A stretch of DNA of 64,000 nucleotides from Clostridia bacterium (GTDB lineage: Bacteria > Bacillota > Clostridia > DUPQ01), in contig JAUUZV010000001.1 in NCBI GenBank assembly GCA_030592085.1, forward strand, positions 3,019 through 67,018, written 5' to 3'. Shown in pieces: positions 25,553-33,980 of the stretch (positions are counted from its first letter, which is position 1; each line of letters starts with the position of its first letter). A program made the position numbers and the translations under genes. The notes beneath the pieces were generated by a model, which was not told the DNA's origin, did not search any database, and was given only the letters and a program-made list of their open reading frames with translations.

Positions 25553-27649
25553 ATGGTAGACACAATTTTGTTAGATGAGTTTAAATTTTATAATAAACAG
25601 AAGATTGTTATAGATGAAGCTATAATTAATTCATTTGAACAAAAATTGAAGAAAGGAGAAAATAGATTAAGATGGACTAATAATTTATTTGCTGATAATA
25701 AGATGTCGTTTGAATTTTCAAAAAGTGATGATGAAAATTTTATTGCTATGCATTCTTATTATTTTAAAGTAACTACAAAACAGATAGATAATGTAAAAAC
25801 AATTTGGAATGATTATGTATTTTTTAATTTTAATTTAACAAATAATCAAGAACAAGTTTTAGAAGAAATTGATTATTCATCAGGAGCAATACAAGAGGAG
25901 TTAATAATAGATGATAAATTAAGTAGAACATTTGATAATTTTGAAGATTTTTTAATATTATTAATTGAAAAAGAAACTTTTTCTTTTGATATAACTTTTA
26001 ATTTTTATGAAGGAGCTGAATATGAAGAGCAAAATAAAAAGGATCAAACAGAAATTTTAGAAAGTTTAAATTTTATTTTGAAAGCAGTCTTTAATGAAGA
26101 ACAGATGTTAGAATTGCCTAAGTATACTATTAATTATAAACACATGAGAGATTCATTATATCATATTTTTAAAGTAGTTGAGAAAAGATATAATAATAAA
26201 AATTATCGTATAGCTTTTATCACACATATTAAAACCAATAGTGATTTTATTTTTAAGGTTAAGGTGTATTCTGAAGATAATGAAGAATATAATTATATTG
26301 ATGAAAAGGTATTATATGTAAATGATAGTGATAATAATTATTATTTAGATATAAATCTAAATGAATATAATAATATAGGTTCATTACGAGTAGATATGAA
26401 TATTTTTAAAATTTTAGCTAAATATATTTCAAAAGTAATTGGTGAAACAGATAGTAGAATAATTACATCTAATATATTTAATTTTTATAAATCAAAAGTG
26501 AGTTTTTTTAATAATTGGGATGATGAAGATATACAAGATGAAAAAGAATTGAAGATAATTGCTAAATATTTAGATTTGTTAAGAGGAGGACGAACAATTA
26601 AGATAGAACAAGTCAAAATAAATAAAACAAGTATTAGTCTTGATGATGATTCATTTAAAATTGAATTTAAAGAAAGTTTTTTTGATGTTGCTAGTAATTT
26701 TCTTGAATTAAGAAGATTGATATTAAGAAATGATGCTAAATATAATTTTAATCTATTATATGAAAAAATATTATCACTTTCTATGTTACAAATTATAGAT
26801 CGTTCTAATGTGAAAGACGATGATTATAAAGAATTTGAAGAATGTAGTTTTAAAGTTAATGACATGGTTATTAATATTGATAAAGGAGATAATGGAAGAA
26901 TACGTATTAATGATATTTTTTCTAGAATAGATGACGTCGATGATGTTTTGAATAGAGCAATTTGCTATAATAATGTTGATGATTATAACCAGTACTTAAA
27001 AGATGTTAGTTATATTGGAATTGATTTAAAAAGAATGATCAATAATGGTATTGTGATATGGTTACAAAATCCATTACATAGTTTATTTCAACTTCATGGC
27101 GATACTTCATTAGAAAAAATGCAAGTTAGGTTTAGTTTATTTTGGGATTCAGAAAAAAGATCAAGAATATATTTACATTTAAACAATAAAAAATATTTAA
27201 TTAAAAAGAAAGGAAAATTTAAAACTTTTTTTAATAAGCCAGTAGCAACGGTAAAAATTTCACAATTAAATGTATTATTAAAAGAGTGTTTAGAAGAGTG
27301 GAAACCTGGCCAATTATTAGAAGTAGTAGAAAATGCTTTAGAAGAGTTTAAAATTATTAAAGCTAGAGGAGAAAAATTAGTCAAAGAAACAATAGAAGAA
27401 ATTAACGCATTAAAGAATAATATAATAATAAATGGGCGAGAAATTAATGGCTTTTTATTAAGAGGTATATTGACTAATAAAGAATACTTTATTGAAAATG
27501 AAAACTTAGATGTGTATAAAAAAATTGATGGTGTTTGGAATCGAAGATGTGTAGTAAGTGATCCAAACAAATCAAGAATATATGAAGACAGATTAGCCAA
27601 TCGATTGATTAATATTTATAATGAAAATCCTAATATAACAACAATATAA
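25553..27649 (+). CDS. Large protein of unknown function coupled to the E1-like gene
   Basis: 698 residues, acidic, rich in Asp/Asn/Ile, mixed alpha/beta, with no membrane segment, no P-loop and few Cys. The region about 570-610 (LHLNNKKYLIKKKGKFKTFF) is basic. I see no known family. Its ATG begins two bases after the E1 stop, so the two are probably partners, for instance target, scaffold or effector. One of the largest unknown genes here. Confidence 0.6.
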   Translation: MVDTILLDEFKFYNKQKIVIDEAIINSFEQKLKKGENRLRWTNNLFADNKMSFEFSKSDDENFIAMHSYYFKVTTKQIDNVKTIWNDYVFFNFNLTNNQEQVLEEIDYSSGAIQEELIIDDKLSRTFDNFEDFLILLIEKETFSFDITFNFYEGAEYEEQNKKDQTEILESLNFILKAVFNEEQMLELPKYTINYKHMRDSLYHIFKVVEKRYNNKNYRIAFITHIKTNSDFIFKVKVYSEDNEEYNYIDEKVLYVNDSDNNYYLDINLNEYNNIGSLRVDMNIFKILAKYISKVIGETDSRIITSNIFNFYKSKVSFFNNWDDEDIQDEKELKIIAKYLDLLRGGRTIKIEQVKINKTSISLDDDSFKIEFKESFFDVASNFLELRRLILRNDAKYNFNLLYEKILSLSMLQIIDRSNVKDDDYKEFEECSFKVNDMVINIDKGDNGRIRINDIFSRIDDVDDVLNRAICYNNVDDYNQYLKDVSYIGIDLKRMINNGIVIWLQNPLHSLFQLHGDTSLEKMQVRFSLFWDSEKRSRIYLHLNNKKYLIKKKGKFKTFFNKPVATVKISQLNVLLKECLEEWKPGQLLEVVENALEEFKIIKARGEKLVKETIEEINALKNNIIINGREINGFLLRGILTNKEYFIENENLDVYKKIDGVWNRRCVVSDPNKSRIYEDRLANRLINIYNENPNITTI

Positions 27650-27676
27650 AATAAAGAATGAATGGAGGATATAAAA

Positions 27677-27865
27677 ATGGCAAAAACATTAATTGTAGCA
27701 AGTAGAGTTAAAGAACTTTGCAAGTACCCAGGTGGTAAAAAAGATTTAAATATGTCATCTGGATTGTCTGGCGCCCTTACTTTAAAGGTTGAACAGATTA
27801 TAACAAAAGCTTGTAAAAGAGCTATAGAAAATGGTAGAACTACCGTTATGATAAAAGATATTTAG
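27677..27865 (+). CDS. Histone-fold protein (DUF1931/face-to-face type)
   Basis: 62 residues. VASRVKELCK ... LNMSSGLSGALTLKVEQIITKACKRAIENGRTTVMIKDI follows the histone-fold helix-strand pattern, ending in the typical ANGR(K/T)TVMxxDI signature. This matches the short archaeal histones of the DUF1931 or face-to-face group rather than HMfB. It probably binds and compacts the element's DNA. GGAGG lies nine bases before the ATG. Confidence 0.7.
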   Translation: MAKTLIVASRVKELCKYPGGKKDLNMSSGLSGALTLKVEQIITKACKRAIENGRTTVMIKDI

Positions 27866-27879
27866 GAGAGTGGATAAAA

Positions 27880-28743
27880 ATGATGAATGAAGAAGAACAA
27901 TATGATGAATTAATAGAACATATCGTAGAGATAGATGATTATATTTCAGTAATAATAAAAATACCAAAACGACTTGACGCATTAAAGATGAAAGCTTTAA
28001 TGATGAAAACTAATAAGTTATTTAACTTATCTGAAGTACCAATACAAGAAGGACCTAGAGGGTCATATAAGAAGAAAATTAGGAAAAAAACTGATTATAC
28101 TAAATTTAGTATAGAAGAACTAACAGAAATAGTTAAAAGTTGGATTACTGGTGATCATGATGTAAGAAATGCATTATCATCTAAATTAGAAATTGATAGA
28201 GATACTTTAGCTAAAAAAGTTAGTTATTGGAAACAAAAATTTAATATTGATATTAGTCATCTAACACCAAGTGCAATTAGTTCAGGCAGACCACCAACAA
28301 AAAATAAAACTAAAAAGTCACATAAAGGAGTTGATGGAAGAAATCCAGTATGGTCTGTTGATGAAATAAAAATATTAAAGACTAATTACATTACTAAAAC
28401 AATACAAGAATTAATGGTTTTATTACCAGGTAGATCAAACACTTCTATATATAATAGAGCTAGTCGAGAAGGTGTATCTGATTCGTCAAAATATACTGGT
28501 GTTGGTAGAGGAAGACCATCAGTAAAAAAAGCTAAGATTAGTAAATCATATGTGAATAAACCATTAAGAAAATCAAAAAATAAAGCAATTATTTGGACTA
28601 AAGAAAAAAATAAAGAGTTTAAGTTGCTTTTTGAAGGTGGTAAAACTCAAGACGAAGTCGCTGAACATTTTAATATGAGTTTAAAGCAAGTTTGGGATAA
28701 AAGATTTAAAATGAAACAAACAGGTGAAATACAAGATGAATAG
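27880..28743 (+). CDS. DNA-binding protein with several helix-turn-helix/SANT-like repeats
   Basis: 287 residues. At least three helix-turn-helix segments: about 88-125 (EELTEIVKSWITG...), about 160-205 (WSVDEIKILKTNYITKTIQEL..., Myb/SANT-like), and 240-275 (WTKEKNKEFKLLFEGGKTQDEVAEHF). They are joined by basic AT-hook-like linkers (SSGRPPTK, GRGRPSVK). Such proteins can bend or bridge AT-rich DNA. It follows the histone gene, suggesting a chromatin module. Confidence 0.6.
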   Translation: MMNEEEQYDELIEHIVEIDDYISVIIKIPKRLDALKMKALMMKTNKLFNLSEVPIQEGPRGSYKKKIRKKTDYTKFSIEELTEIVKSWITGDHDVRNALSSKLEIDRDTLAKKVSYWKQKFNIDISHLTPSAISSGRPPTKNKTKKSHKGVDGRNPVWSVDEIKILKTNYITKTIQELMVLLPGRSNTSIYNRASREGVSDSSKYTGVGRGRPSVKKAKISKSYVNKPLRKSKNKAIIWTKEKNKEFKLLFEGGKTQDEVAEHFNMSLKQVWDKRFKMKQTGEIQDE

Positions 28744-29212
28744 AGAAATTATAACAAAACAACTTACAAAAGAAGATCATTATAAGTTGAAGAGGTTAAC
28801 AACATCTAATATAGCTTTTGAAATATTAAAAATTTTTGGTAAGCATATTGGACGTGATAACGAAATTACTAGAGGAAAATTATTTAAAAGAATTTATGCT
28901 AAGACTGAAGAAGCGTCTTTAATTGATGAACTTAGATGGGATTTTATTAAACGAGCAATGCATTTATGTAGACTACGTACAAAGTGTTTTATAGGTAGTA
29001 GATATTATAGAGGTATATGGAGATATTTTGTCGTTGATGACATGGGAGATGCTGAATATTACATCAATAACTTAAAGAAAAGCATTAAACGAATGGAATC
29101 AATGCAATCAAAATGTGCTGAATCAGTAAGAAAAGGCTGGAGTAAAGTTGATTGGTTTGCAGATGTTAAAGAAAAAAAATCTCTAGGTTATACAGGTAAA
29201 GTAATGGTATAA
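28736..29212 (+). CDS. Basic winged-helix-like hypothetical protein
   Basis: 158 residues, basic, helix-rich, with the segment KLFKRIYAKTEE...LRWDFIKRAMHLCRLRTKC and YRGIWRYFVVDDMGDAEYY suggesting a winged-helix. The ATG overlaps the previous stop. No family recognised. Confidence 0.5.
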   Translation: MNREIITKQLTKEDHYKLKRLTTSNIAFEILKIFGKHIGRDNEITRGKLFKRIYAKTEEASLIDELRWDFIKRAMHLCRLRTKCFIGSRYYRGIWRYFVVDDMGDAEYYINNLKKSIKRMESMQSKCAESVRKGWSKVDWFADVKEKKSLGYTGKVMV

Positions 29213-29229
29213 TGAATTGGAGGACTAAA

Positions 29230-29328
29230 ATGAAATGTGAAATATGTGAAACTGAAATGGATAATTTACCCACTTCTGACTTGTGTAAATGTCCTGCTTG
29301 TGGAACATTATCTGTAGAGGAGGATTAG
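29230..29328 (+). CDS. Mini zinc-ribbon protein
   Basis: 32 residues with two CxxC-type pairs (CEIC and CPAC). GGAGGA lies before the ATG. The next gene begins two bases after the stop. Too short for assignment beyond a zinc knuckle. Confidence 0.5.
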   Translation: MKCEICETEMDNLPTSDLCKCPACGTLSVEED

Positions 29329-29329
29329 A

Positions 29330-29470
29330 ATGAAAGTTTTTGAAATAACAGAAAATGATGAAACATTAGACGCTTTTACATCGACAGAAGCTGAAAAAGA
29401 ATTTACAAAAATTAGATCAAATATGAGGATAGGTACAATTTGTAATTTCAAACTTAAAAGATTAGGTTAG
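29330..29470 (+). CDS. Short hypothetical protein
   Basis: 46 residues (MKVFEITENDETL...), acidic, alpha/beta. GAGGAGG lies just upstream. It is contiguous with both neighbours. No family recognised. Confidence 0.5.
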   Translation: MKVFEITENDETLDAFTSTEAEKEFTKIRSNMRIGTICNFKLKRLG

Positions 29471-29478
29471 TGATAAAA

Positions 29479-29691
29479 ATGGGACAAATTAATGTATTAC
29501 AATTTTTAAAAGATAATAGATCTTGTTGGTTTACTGCTGTAAAAATAGCAAAAGAATTAAATATAGGTAAAAGCACAATATATACAAATATGATGAGATT
29601 GAAAAAAAGAGATTGTGTTATGATTAGAGATGGTCAATTAGAAGGAAACTCTAATTATAGATCAGTTACTGAGTATAAGTATAAAAGGTGA
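29479..29691 (+). CDS. Small winged-helix transcription regulator
   Basis: 70 residues. VLQFLKDNRSCWFTAVKIAKELNIGKSTIYTNMMRLKKRDCV is a winged-helix-turn-helix of the MarR/ArsR type, followed by a short wing. Likely a regulator of element genes. The ATG at 29479 is preferred over the GTG at 29470. Confidence 0.65.
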   Translation: MGQINVLQFLKDNRSCWFTAVKIAKELNIGKSTIYTNMMRLKKRDCVMIRDGQLEGNSNYRSVTEYKYKR

Positions 29692-29695
29692 AGAA

Positions 29696-29971
29696 ATGAA
29701 AACAATATTACAACAAACTAGAGAAAATATTAGTAAGAAAGTTTTAACTATTGATGTAGATGAACTTATTGAGTATCTTGAAGGCAATGTTAACTGGCTT
29801 AAATATAATATAAATACTTTAAAGAATGAAGATACACATAATCCAAAAAAAATGAATGAAAAATGTCCTAAATGTGGAAGAAGAACGTTAAAATTAAGTG
29901 ATGGAGATCATATAGAAACAATAACTAATTGCCAAAATAAGAATTGTAATTATTATTGTAGTAGTTCATAA
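29696..29971 (+). CDS. Helical protein with C-terminal zinc ribbon
   Basis: 91 residues. A helical N-terminal half and CPKCGRRTLKLS...NCQNKNCNYYC, a four-Cys ribbon of TFIIS/transposase type. Function unknown. Confidence 0.55.
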   Translation: MKTILQQTRENISKKVLTIDVDELIEYLEGNVNWLKYNINTLKNEDTHNPKKMNEKCPKCGRRTLKLSDGDHIETITNCQNKNCNYYCSSS

Positions 29972-30029
29972 AAAGATAATTAATAGAGGAATAGATAAAA
30001 TAACTCGATTAGCATAATTGGAGATATAA

Positions 30030-30155
30030 ATGAAAAAGAAACGTAAAATTTTTATAATCTTAAAAGTAATTTTTGTAATAGTATTAACATTAGCAATATT
30101 ATATAGTATATTTTGTTTGTGGATGTTATATTTAATAATAAGTTTAGGGTGGTAA
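30030..30155 (+). CDS. Small membrane protein
   Basis: 41 residues with a basic N-terminus (MKKKRKIF) and one long hydrophobic helix. GGAGAT ribosome site. Next gene begins two bases after the stop. Confidence 0.5.
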   Translation: MKKKRKIFIILKVIFVIVLTLAILYSIFCLWMLYLIISLGW

Positions 30156-30156
30156 T

Positions 30157-30360
30157 ATGGCTTTTATATCGATAAATAAAAATGGAAAGTTTCATTGTTT
30201 TTTAGAAGGTGAAGATTTATTTGAAATCAATAAAAAATTGGATGATTATAAGAAGAAATATAAGATTATAAATATGGGTTTATTTGGAAAAATTATTAAA
30301 GAATCTAGATGGAGTATAACTAATAAAATAAAAATATTAAAGGTACAAAATGAAAAATAA
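30157..30360 (+). CDS. Small basic hypothetical protein
   Basis: 67 residues, basic, beta then helix. AGGGTGGT lies just before the ATG. The stop overlaps the next gene start. No family recognised. Confidence 0.5.
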   Translation: MAFISINKNGKFHCFLEGEDLFEINKKLDDYKKKYKIINMGLFGKIIKESRWSITNKIKILKVQNEK

Positions 30361-30505
30361 TATCGTTGATTCAAAAGTGGTAATATTACAAGGTACAAAA
30401 TATAAAGCATATTTAAAAAAAGTAGCGTCTTCTGTCTTGCCTGGAGGCAAACCTAGCAGTTATTGTGTACGACCTTTTATCAAAAAAATTAGATCTAAAA
30501 ATTAA
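30350..30505 (+). CDS. Short basic hypothetical protein
   Basis: 51 residues (MKNNIVDSKVVILQG...). Basic, beta-rich, with SSVLPGGKPSSYC. AAAGG lies just before the ATG. It is the last gene before the repeat region. Confidence 0.45.
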   Translation: MKNNIVDSKVVILQGTKYKAYLKKVASSVLPGGKPSSYCVRPFIKKIRSKN

Positions 30506-30538
30506 TTTATGGACAATAAAGTGTGGCTTAAAGTGTTC

Positions 30539-30634
30539 TAATATAGATATTATATTATAGTATAATACAATTTATATTTTTTAATATAGATATTATATTA
30601 TACTATAATACAATTTATATTTTTTAATATAGAT
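30539..30634. repeat. 43-bp direct repeats carrying palindromes
   Basis: Two near-identical 43-bp copies start at 30539 and 30582, and a third begins at 30625 but diverges after about ten bases. Each of the first two holds the palindrome TATTATA-(G/C)-TATAATA (30553-30567, 30596-30610). The centre base differs G versus C, otherwise they match. This looks like operator or replication iterons at a block boundary. The gap 30506-30751 has no other gene. Confidence 0.6.
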
Positions 30635-30671
30635 GATACTATATACAAAAGTATAAAAAGGTGTAACATAT

Positions 30672-30736
30672 AAAAATAATAATAATAATTATTATAATTA
30701 TTTTAATTATTTTAATTATTATTATTATTATTTTTT
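30672..30736. repeat. All-A/T tract with AAT/ATT runs
   Basis: About 65 bases with no G or C: runs of AAT on the left and ATT on the right can fold into a hairpin or melt easily. It follows the palindromic repeats and lies just before GAGGGGTGA, the ribosome site of the next gene. It could be a DNA unwinding element. Confidence 0.45.
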
Positions 30737-30751
30737 GAGGGGTGAGTTACT

Positions 30752-30928
30752 ATCGTTAAGAAAAATTATAAAACTAATTACACTATTCCTTTTGAGTTTC
30801 ATGAGTATATTTTAAATTATAAAAAACAACGTTCTATTACTATGGAAGAAGCTTTAATTTTAATTGTTTCTGAACATAAAAAAAATAAAGAAAAACAGGA
30901 CGCAACTAAAAAAGAACTAAAAGCGTAA
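30752..30928 (+). CDS. Small basic protein with a non-ATG start (ATC)
   Basis: 58 codons from ATC at 30752. An in-frame stop (TGA) lies shortly upstream and no ATG, GTG or TTG lies between; the only in-frame ATG would leave 28 residues. GAGGGGTGA sits six to seven bases before the ATC. The product is basic with YTIPFEFHEYILNYKKQRSITMEEALILIVSEHK, ribbon-helix-helix-like. The start is uncertain. Confidence 0.45.
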   Translation: MVKKNYKTNYTIPFEFHEYILNYKKQRSITMEEALILIVSEHKKNKEKQDATKKELKA

Positions 30929-30932
30929 TAAG

Positions 30933-31253
30933 ATGAATGAAAGAAGAATAGTATTTAATAAAGCTTACTGGGTATTTATTTATTTAGTTATTACTGATGA
31001 AAGATATTTAAACGTTGAAGGTAAGCTTTTAGCTAATATAGTTACTAAAAAAGGTTACTGTGAAAGCATAACTAAAGCAGCAAAAAATATGGGTATAGAT
31101 ATATCTAGGATTTGGAAAATTTGCCACGAAATCGAAAATAGAGGCCATGTACAAATGCAAAAAGATGGTAATAAGTTAAGAATTTTTTTTGATGAAAAGA
31201 TTCAAAAAGAATCAACAAAAATGTTGAGGTTAGTATTAGAAGATGAATTTTAA
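30933..31253 (+). CDS. Winged-helix DNA-binding protein
   Basis: 106 residues. GKLLANIVTKKGYCESITKAAKNMGIDISRIWKICHEIENRGHVQMQKDGNKLRIFF reads as a winged-helix: helices, recognition helix, wing. It is the first full-length gene of the assembly block, so it may control it. AAGATGAATG start context. Confidence 0.6.
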   Translation: MNERRIVFNKAYWVFIYLVITDERYLNVEGKLLANIVTKKGYCESITKAAKNMGIDISRIWKICHEIENRGHVQMQKDGNKLRIFFDEKIQKESTKMLRLVLEDEF

Positions 31254-32130
31254 AAAAGTTTTTATAACTACATCTTTAATAATATTATTTTTATTTATAA
31301 TAATTATTATTTTATTACTTATTAATTCATCTACTGCTAAATGTTTACAAGGTCATCAATTTAATGATAATACTAGTGTTTGTACTTATATAGCTAATAA
31401 TTGTTTGGTAGATGAATATGTTATAGAAATAAAAGGACAAAGATCGTGTTCTTATTCACCAAAAGGTTTTATGGATAATGGTATATTTACTTTTTTAATT
31501 ATATTATTGATATTTGTATGGGTTATATTACTTATTGTTTATTTATTTTCAACTAGTAAAAAAGATAAACCAATTGATATATCAACATTTAAAAAAGAAG
31601 ATTATGTATTTCCAGATTTAGCAATGTCTACATGGGCTCTTAAAATAGCTAGAGATACTAATATACCAATTATTGATAATAAATATGATTTATCATGTTT
31701 TGATTTTTTTGTTGGTAAAGGCCAAAGAAATGTTTTTCAAAAAGGAAAAGAATGGTTTTTAAAATTTTCTTGTAGTGTTACAGATGGTACGAATCCTGGA
31801 GTTTATACTGTAATATTAAGTTTGAGTAGAAGTGTTAATTGGATAAAAAATGGTAATTTTAATATGGAACAAGTTAATTTTGATGATTATAAAATTTCAA
31901 GAAATATGCCTATTCACACTTCAGAAGATCCTAGAGAAAGATTATTAGAACAGTTATGGGAAAGAGAACCAGAAAAAGCTATGGATATGCAACAACAATT
32001 AATTGAAAAAGCTATATCATCTCCGAGTATATTACAAAATCAACAAGCCCCAGAAGGGCAACCAGCTCAAATAATAAAACAGCCAGTAAGAAGATCTTGG
32101 TATAAAGGGAGAGGATATCGTGAACGTTGA
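31243..32130 (+). CDS. Two-helix membrane protein with cytoplasmic domain
   Basis: 295 residues: helix at 8-28, a small Cys-containing loop (CLQGHQFNDNTSVCTYIANNC, which resembles the loops of the surface proteins), helix at about 76-98, then a 190-residue soluble domain ending in Gln/Pro-rich and basic sequence. It probably links the outer face to inside machinery. No family recognised. Confidence 0.6.
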   Translation: MNFKKVFITTSLIILFLFIIIIILLLINSSTAKCLQGHQFNDNTSVCTYIANNCLVDEYVIEIKGQRSCSYSPKGFMDNGIFTFLIILLIFVWVILLIVYLFSTSKKDKPIDISTFKKEDYVFPDLAMSTWALKIARDTNIPIIDNKYDLSCFDFFVGKGQRNVFQKGKEWFLKFSCSVTDGTNPGVYTVILSLSRSVNWIKNGNFNMEQVNFDDYKISRNMPIHTSEDPRERLLEQLWEREPEKAMDMQQQLIEKAISSPSILQNQQAPEGQPAQIIKQPVRRSWYKGRGYRER

Positions 32131-32416
32131 GTATTTTGATATTACTAAAGATTTTTGGATTGCTCGTTGGTTAAAAAAACCACGAACAAAAGAAATTTTA
32201 AAAAGCAAAAAGATTATAGTAAGTAAAGGATATATAATTAAAATAGGAATAAGTGTAAAAGTTGTAAATAAAGTTATGACAATATATAAAAACATTGAAA
32301 AATATAATAGAATTGAAAATGAAAATGATTTATCTGTTATTGCTTTAAATATGGAATTACCTTTACCGGTTGTACTTCTTATTTTAAAAAATAAAAGTCT
32401 AATAAAAAATGAATAA
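32120..32416 (+). CDS. Small basic hypothetical protein (GTG start)
   Basis: 98 residues, basic. GTG at 32120 is preceded by ATC and by GGGAGAGGA at ribosome-site distance, the same ATCGTN context seen at 30752 and 35791. It overlaps the neighbours on both sides. C-terminal helices LSVIALNMELPLPVVLLIL suggest a helix-turn-helix-like bundle; uncertain. Confidence 0.5.
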   Translation: MNVEYFDITKDFWIARWLKKPRTKEILKSKKIIVSKGYIIKIGISVKVVNKVMTIYKNIEKYNRIENENDLSVIALNMELPLPVVLLILKNKSLIKNE

Positions 32417-33617
32417 AATTATATTAATAATGATGTCGATAATAATGATTGGAACAGTTTATGCTTCAGATTATATTTATAATTTGGATTATACAGATTT
32501 ACCTTTTAATGATACATTAGATATTATTGTTAATGGTGTTAATAATTTAACATTATATATTGATTATAGTAATTTTACATATGGACATGATACTTTAAAT
32601 TTTACCTCTAGTTCAATTATTTTAAGTGTGAATGTACATATTCCAAAAAATACTGAACCTATTAATTATACTGAAAGTGTTATACTTTATAATAATGATA
32701 TTAATTTTACACATAATCTTACATTTGAATATAATATTTATAATGATACACCATCACCAACTGTTGATTATATTCAATTAGATTTTAATGAATATAAATA
32801 TTCTATTTGTAGTTATAGTTTACCTTGGAATAATACAAAAAAGATTACAATTAGTGGTGTTTTTGGTCAAGAAATTTATACATTATTTAATGAAGATTTT
32901 ATAGATGTTGTTGATAAATTTATTATAGGAACAAGTAATTTTTCTATTATTGATGTGAATATGCATTTAAATGAAAATGTAACTGAAGGAGTTCATACAA
33001 GAGTAATTCAGTTTAGTGTTGTGGATGGTTCTAGTAATATTACAATTCATTTTGATGTTCAAAATTGTATTAGACCACCACCAGAATATAATGCAATGAT
33101 AGAAGCATGTGCAATAGTTAATAAGACACCTCAAGAAGCCTTATATTGCCAACAATTACAAACTGAATATAATTTAGCATTATATCAAGCAATGTTAGAA
33201 GCACAAGAAGTTCGTATAGAACAAAATACAACTATTAAATATGTTAATAATACTGTAAGAATTCCAGTTTTAGATTTAAATGATCAGTCTATAATTACTG
33301 CATTAAAAGAAATTCCTAGAACATGGAATCAAATGATTAGTGAACAACGAGAAAAAGATAAACTAATAACAACTAAGAATGATGAGATTAAAGCATTAAT
33401 TACTGATAAAGAAACTCTTCAGAGAAATATACGAGAGGAAGTTGGAAAAGCTGTAAATTCAATGACTGAAGAAAGTAAATTAAAACAAAATACTATTGAT
33501 ATGTATGAAGATAAATATATGAAGAAAGCCACTTTAGGTTGGCTTATATTTTGGGTTATATTTATAGGTGGTGGATTTTATTTATATACTATATATCAAG
33601 ATAATAATATGTGGTGA
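32409..33617 (+). CDS. Type I membrane protein with long ectodomain and coiled coil
   Basis: 402 residues: signal peptide (1-17, ending VYAS), a beta-rich Asn/Thr-rich ectodomain with many N-glycosylation sites (to about 220), a Pro-Pro-Pro hinge (RPPPEYN), a coiled-coil stretch (about 285-370), a membrane helix (about 373-393) and a short tail. The shape resembles a spike or fusion-type protein, but no sequence relationship is seen. Confidence 0.65.
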   Translation: MNKIILIMMSIIMIGTVYASDYIYNLDYTDLPFNDTLDIIVNGVNNLTLYIDYSNFTYGHDTLNFTSSSIILSVNVHIPKNTEPINYTESVILYNNDINFTHNLTFEYNIYNDTPSPTVDYIQLDFNEYKYSICSYSLPWNNTKKITISGVFGQEIYTLFNEDFIDVVDKFIIGTSNFSIIDVNMHLNENVTEGVHTRVIQFSVVDGSSNITIHFDVQNCIRPPPEYNAMIEACAIVNKTPQEALYCQQLQTEYNLALYQAMLEAQEVRIEQNTTIKYVNNTVRIPVLDLNDQSIITALKEIPRTWNQMISEQREKDKLITTKNDEIKALITDKETLQRNIREEVGKAVNSMTEESKLKQNTIDMYEDKYMKKATLGWLIFWVIFIGGGFYLYTIYQDNNMW

Positions 33618-33619
33618 AA

Positions 33620-33979
33620 ATGGGAAATAAAATAAATAGTGAAGATGCAATGGATTTTTTAATGACTTATGGATGGGCAATTTTAGTAGTTATAATAGCA
33701 CTTGGAGCCTTGTTTTATTTTAATATATTATCATTAAATCCTGATGATTATATAGGGCTTAATAAAACAGAGATTGAAGAAGTCAATTGCACAACATATA
33801 AGAGAATAATTCCACTTGCTTCTAATTGTAGAGAAGTTAATAAATTATTATTAGAAGGAAAAGATTATATATTTGATGTAGAACATACAGTATTATGTAC
33901 TAATGAAGATCATAACCATCAATGGATTATTAAAGCTGGAAGTACGATAGATGCATATATAATGAGGTGTATTAATTAA
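33620..33979 (+). CDS. Pilin-like protein with class III signal
   Basis: 119 residues. The N-terminus SEDAMDFLMTYGWAILVVIIALGALFYFNIL is almost the textbook DPANN pilin-like N-terminus (EFLMTYGWAILVV). After it, a short ectodomain with four Cys. GGTGA six bases before the chosen ATG; two upstream in-frame GTGs are less likely. It may form a fibre or be an assembly subunit. This is the best host clue in the window. Confidence 0.75.
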   Translation: MGNKINSEDAMDFLMTYGWAILVVIIALGALFYFNILSLNPDDYIGLNKTEIEEVNCTTYKRIIPLASNCREVNKLLLEGKDYIFDVEHTVLCTNEDHNHQWIIKAGSTIDAYIMRCIN

Positions 33980-33980
33980 A

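Noticed and set aside
30539..30634. CRISPR array
   Set aside because: Only two full copies, directly adjacent with no spacers, and no Cas genes in the window.
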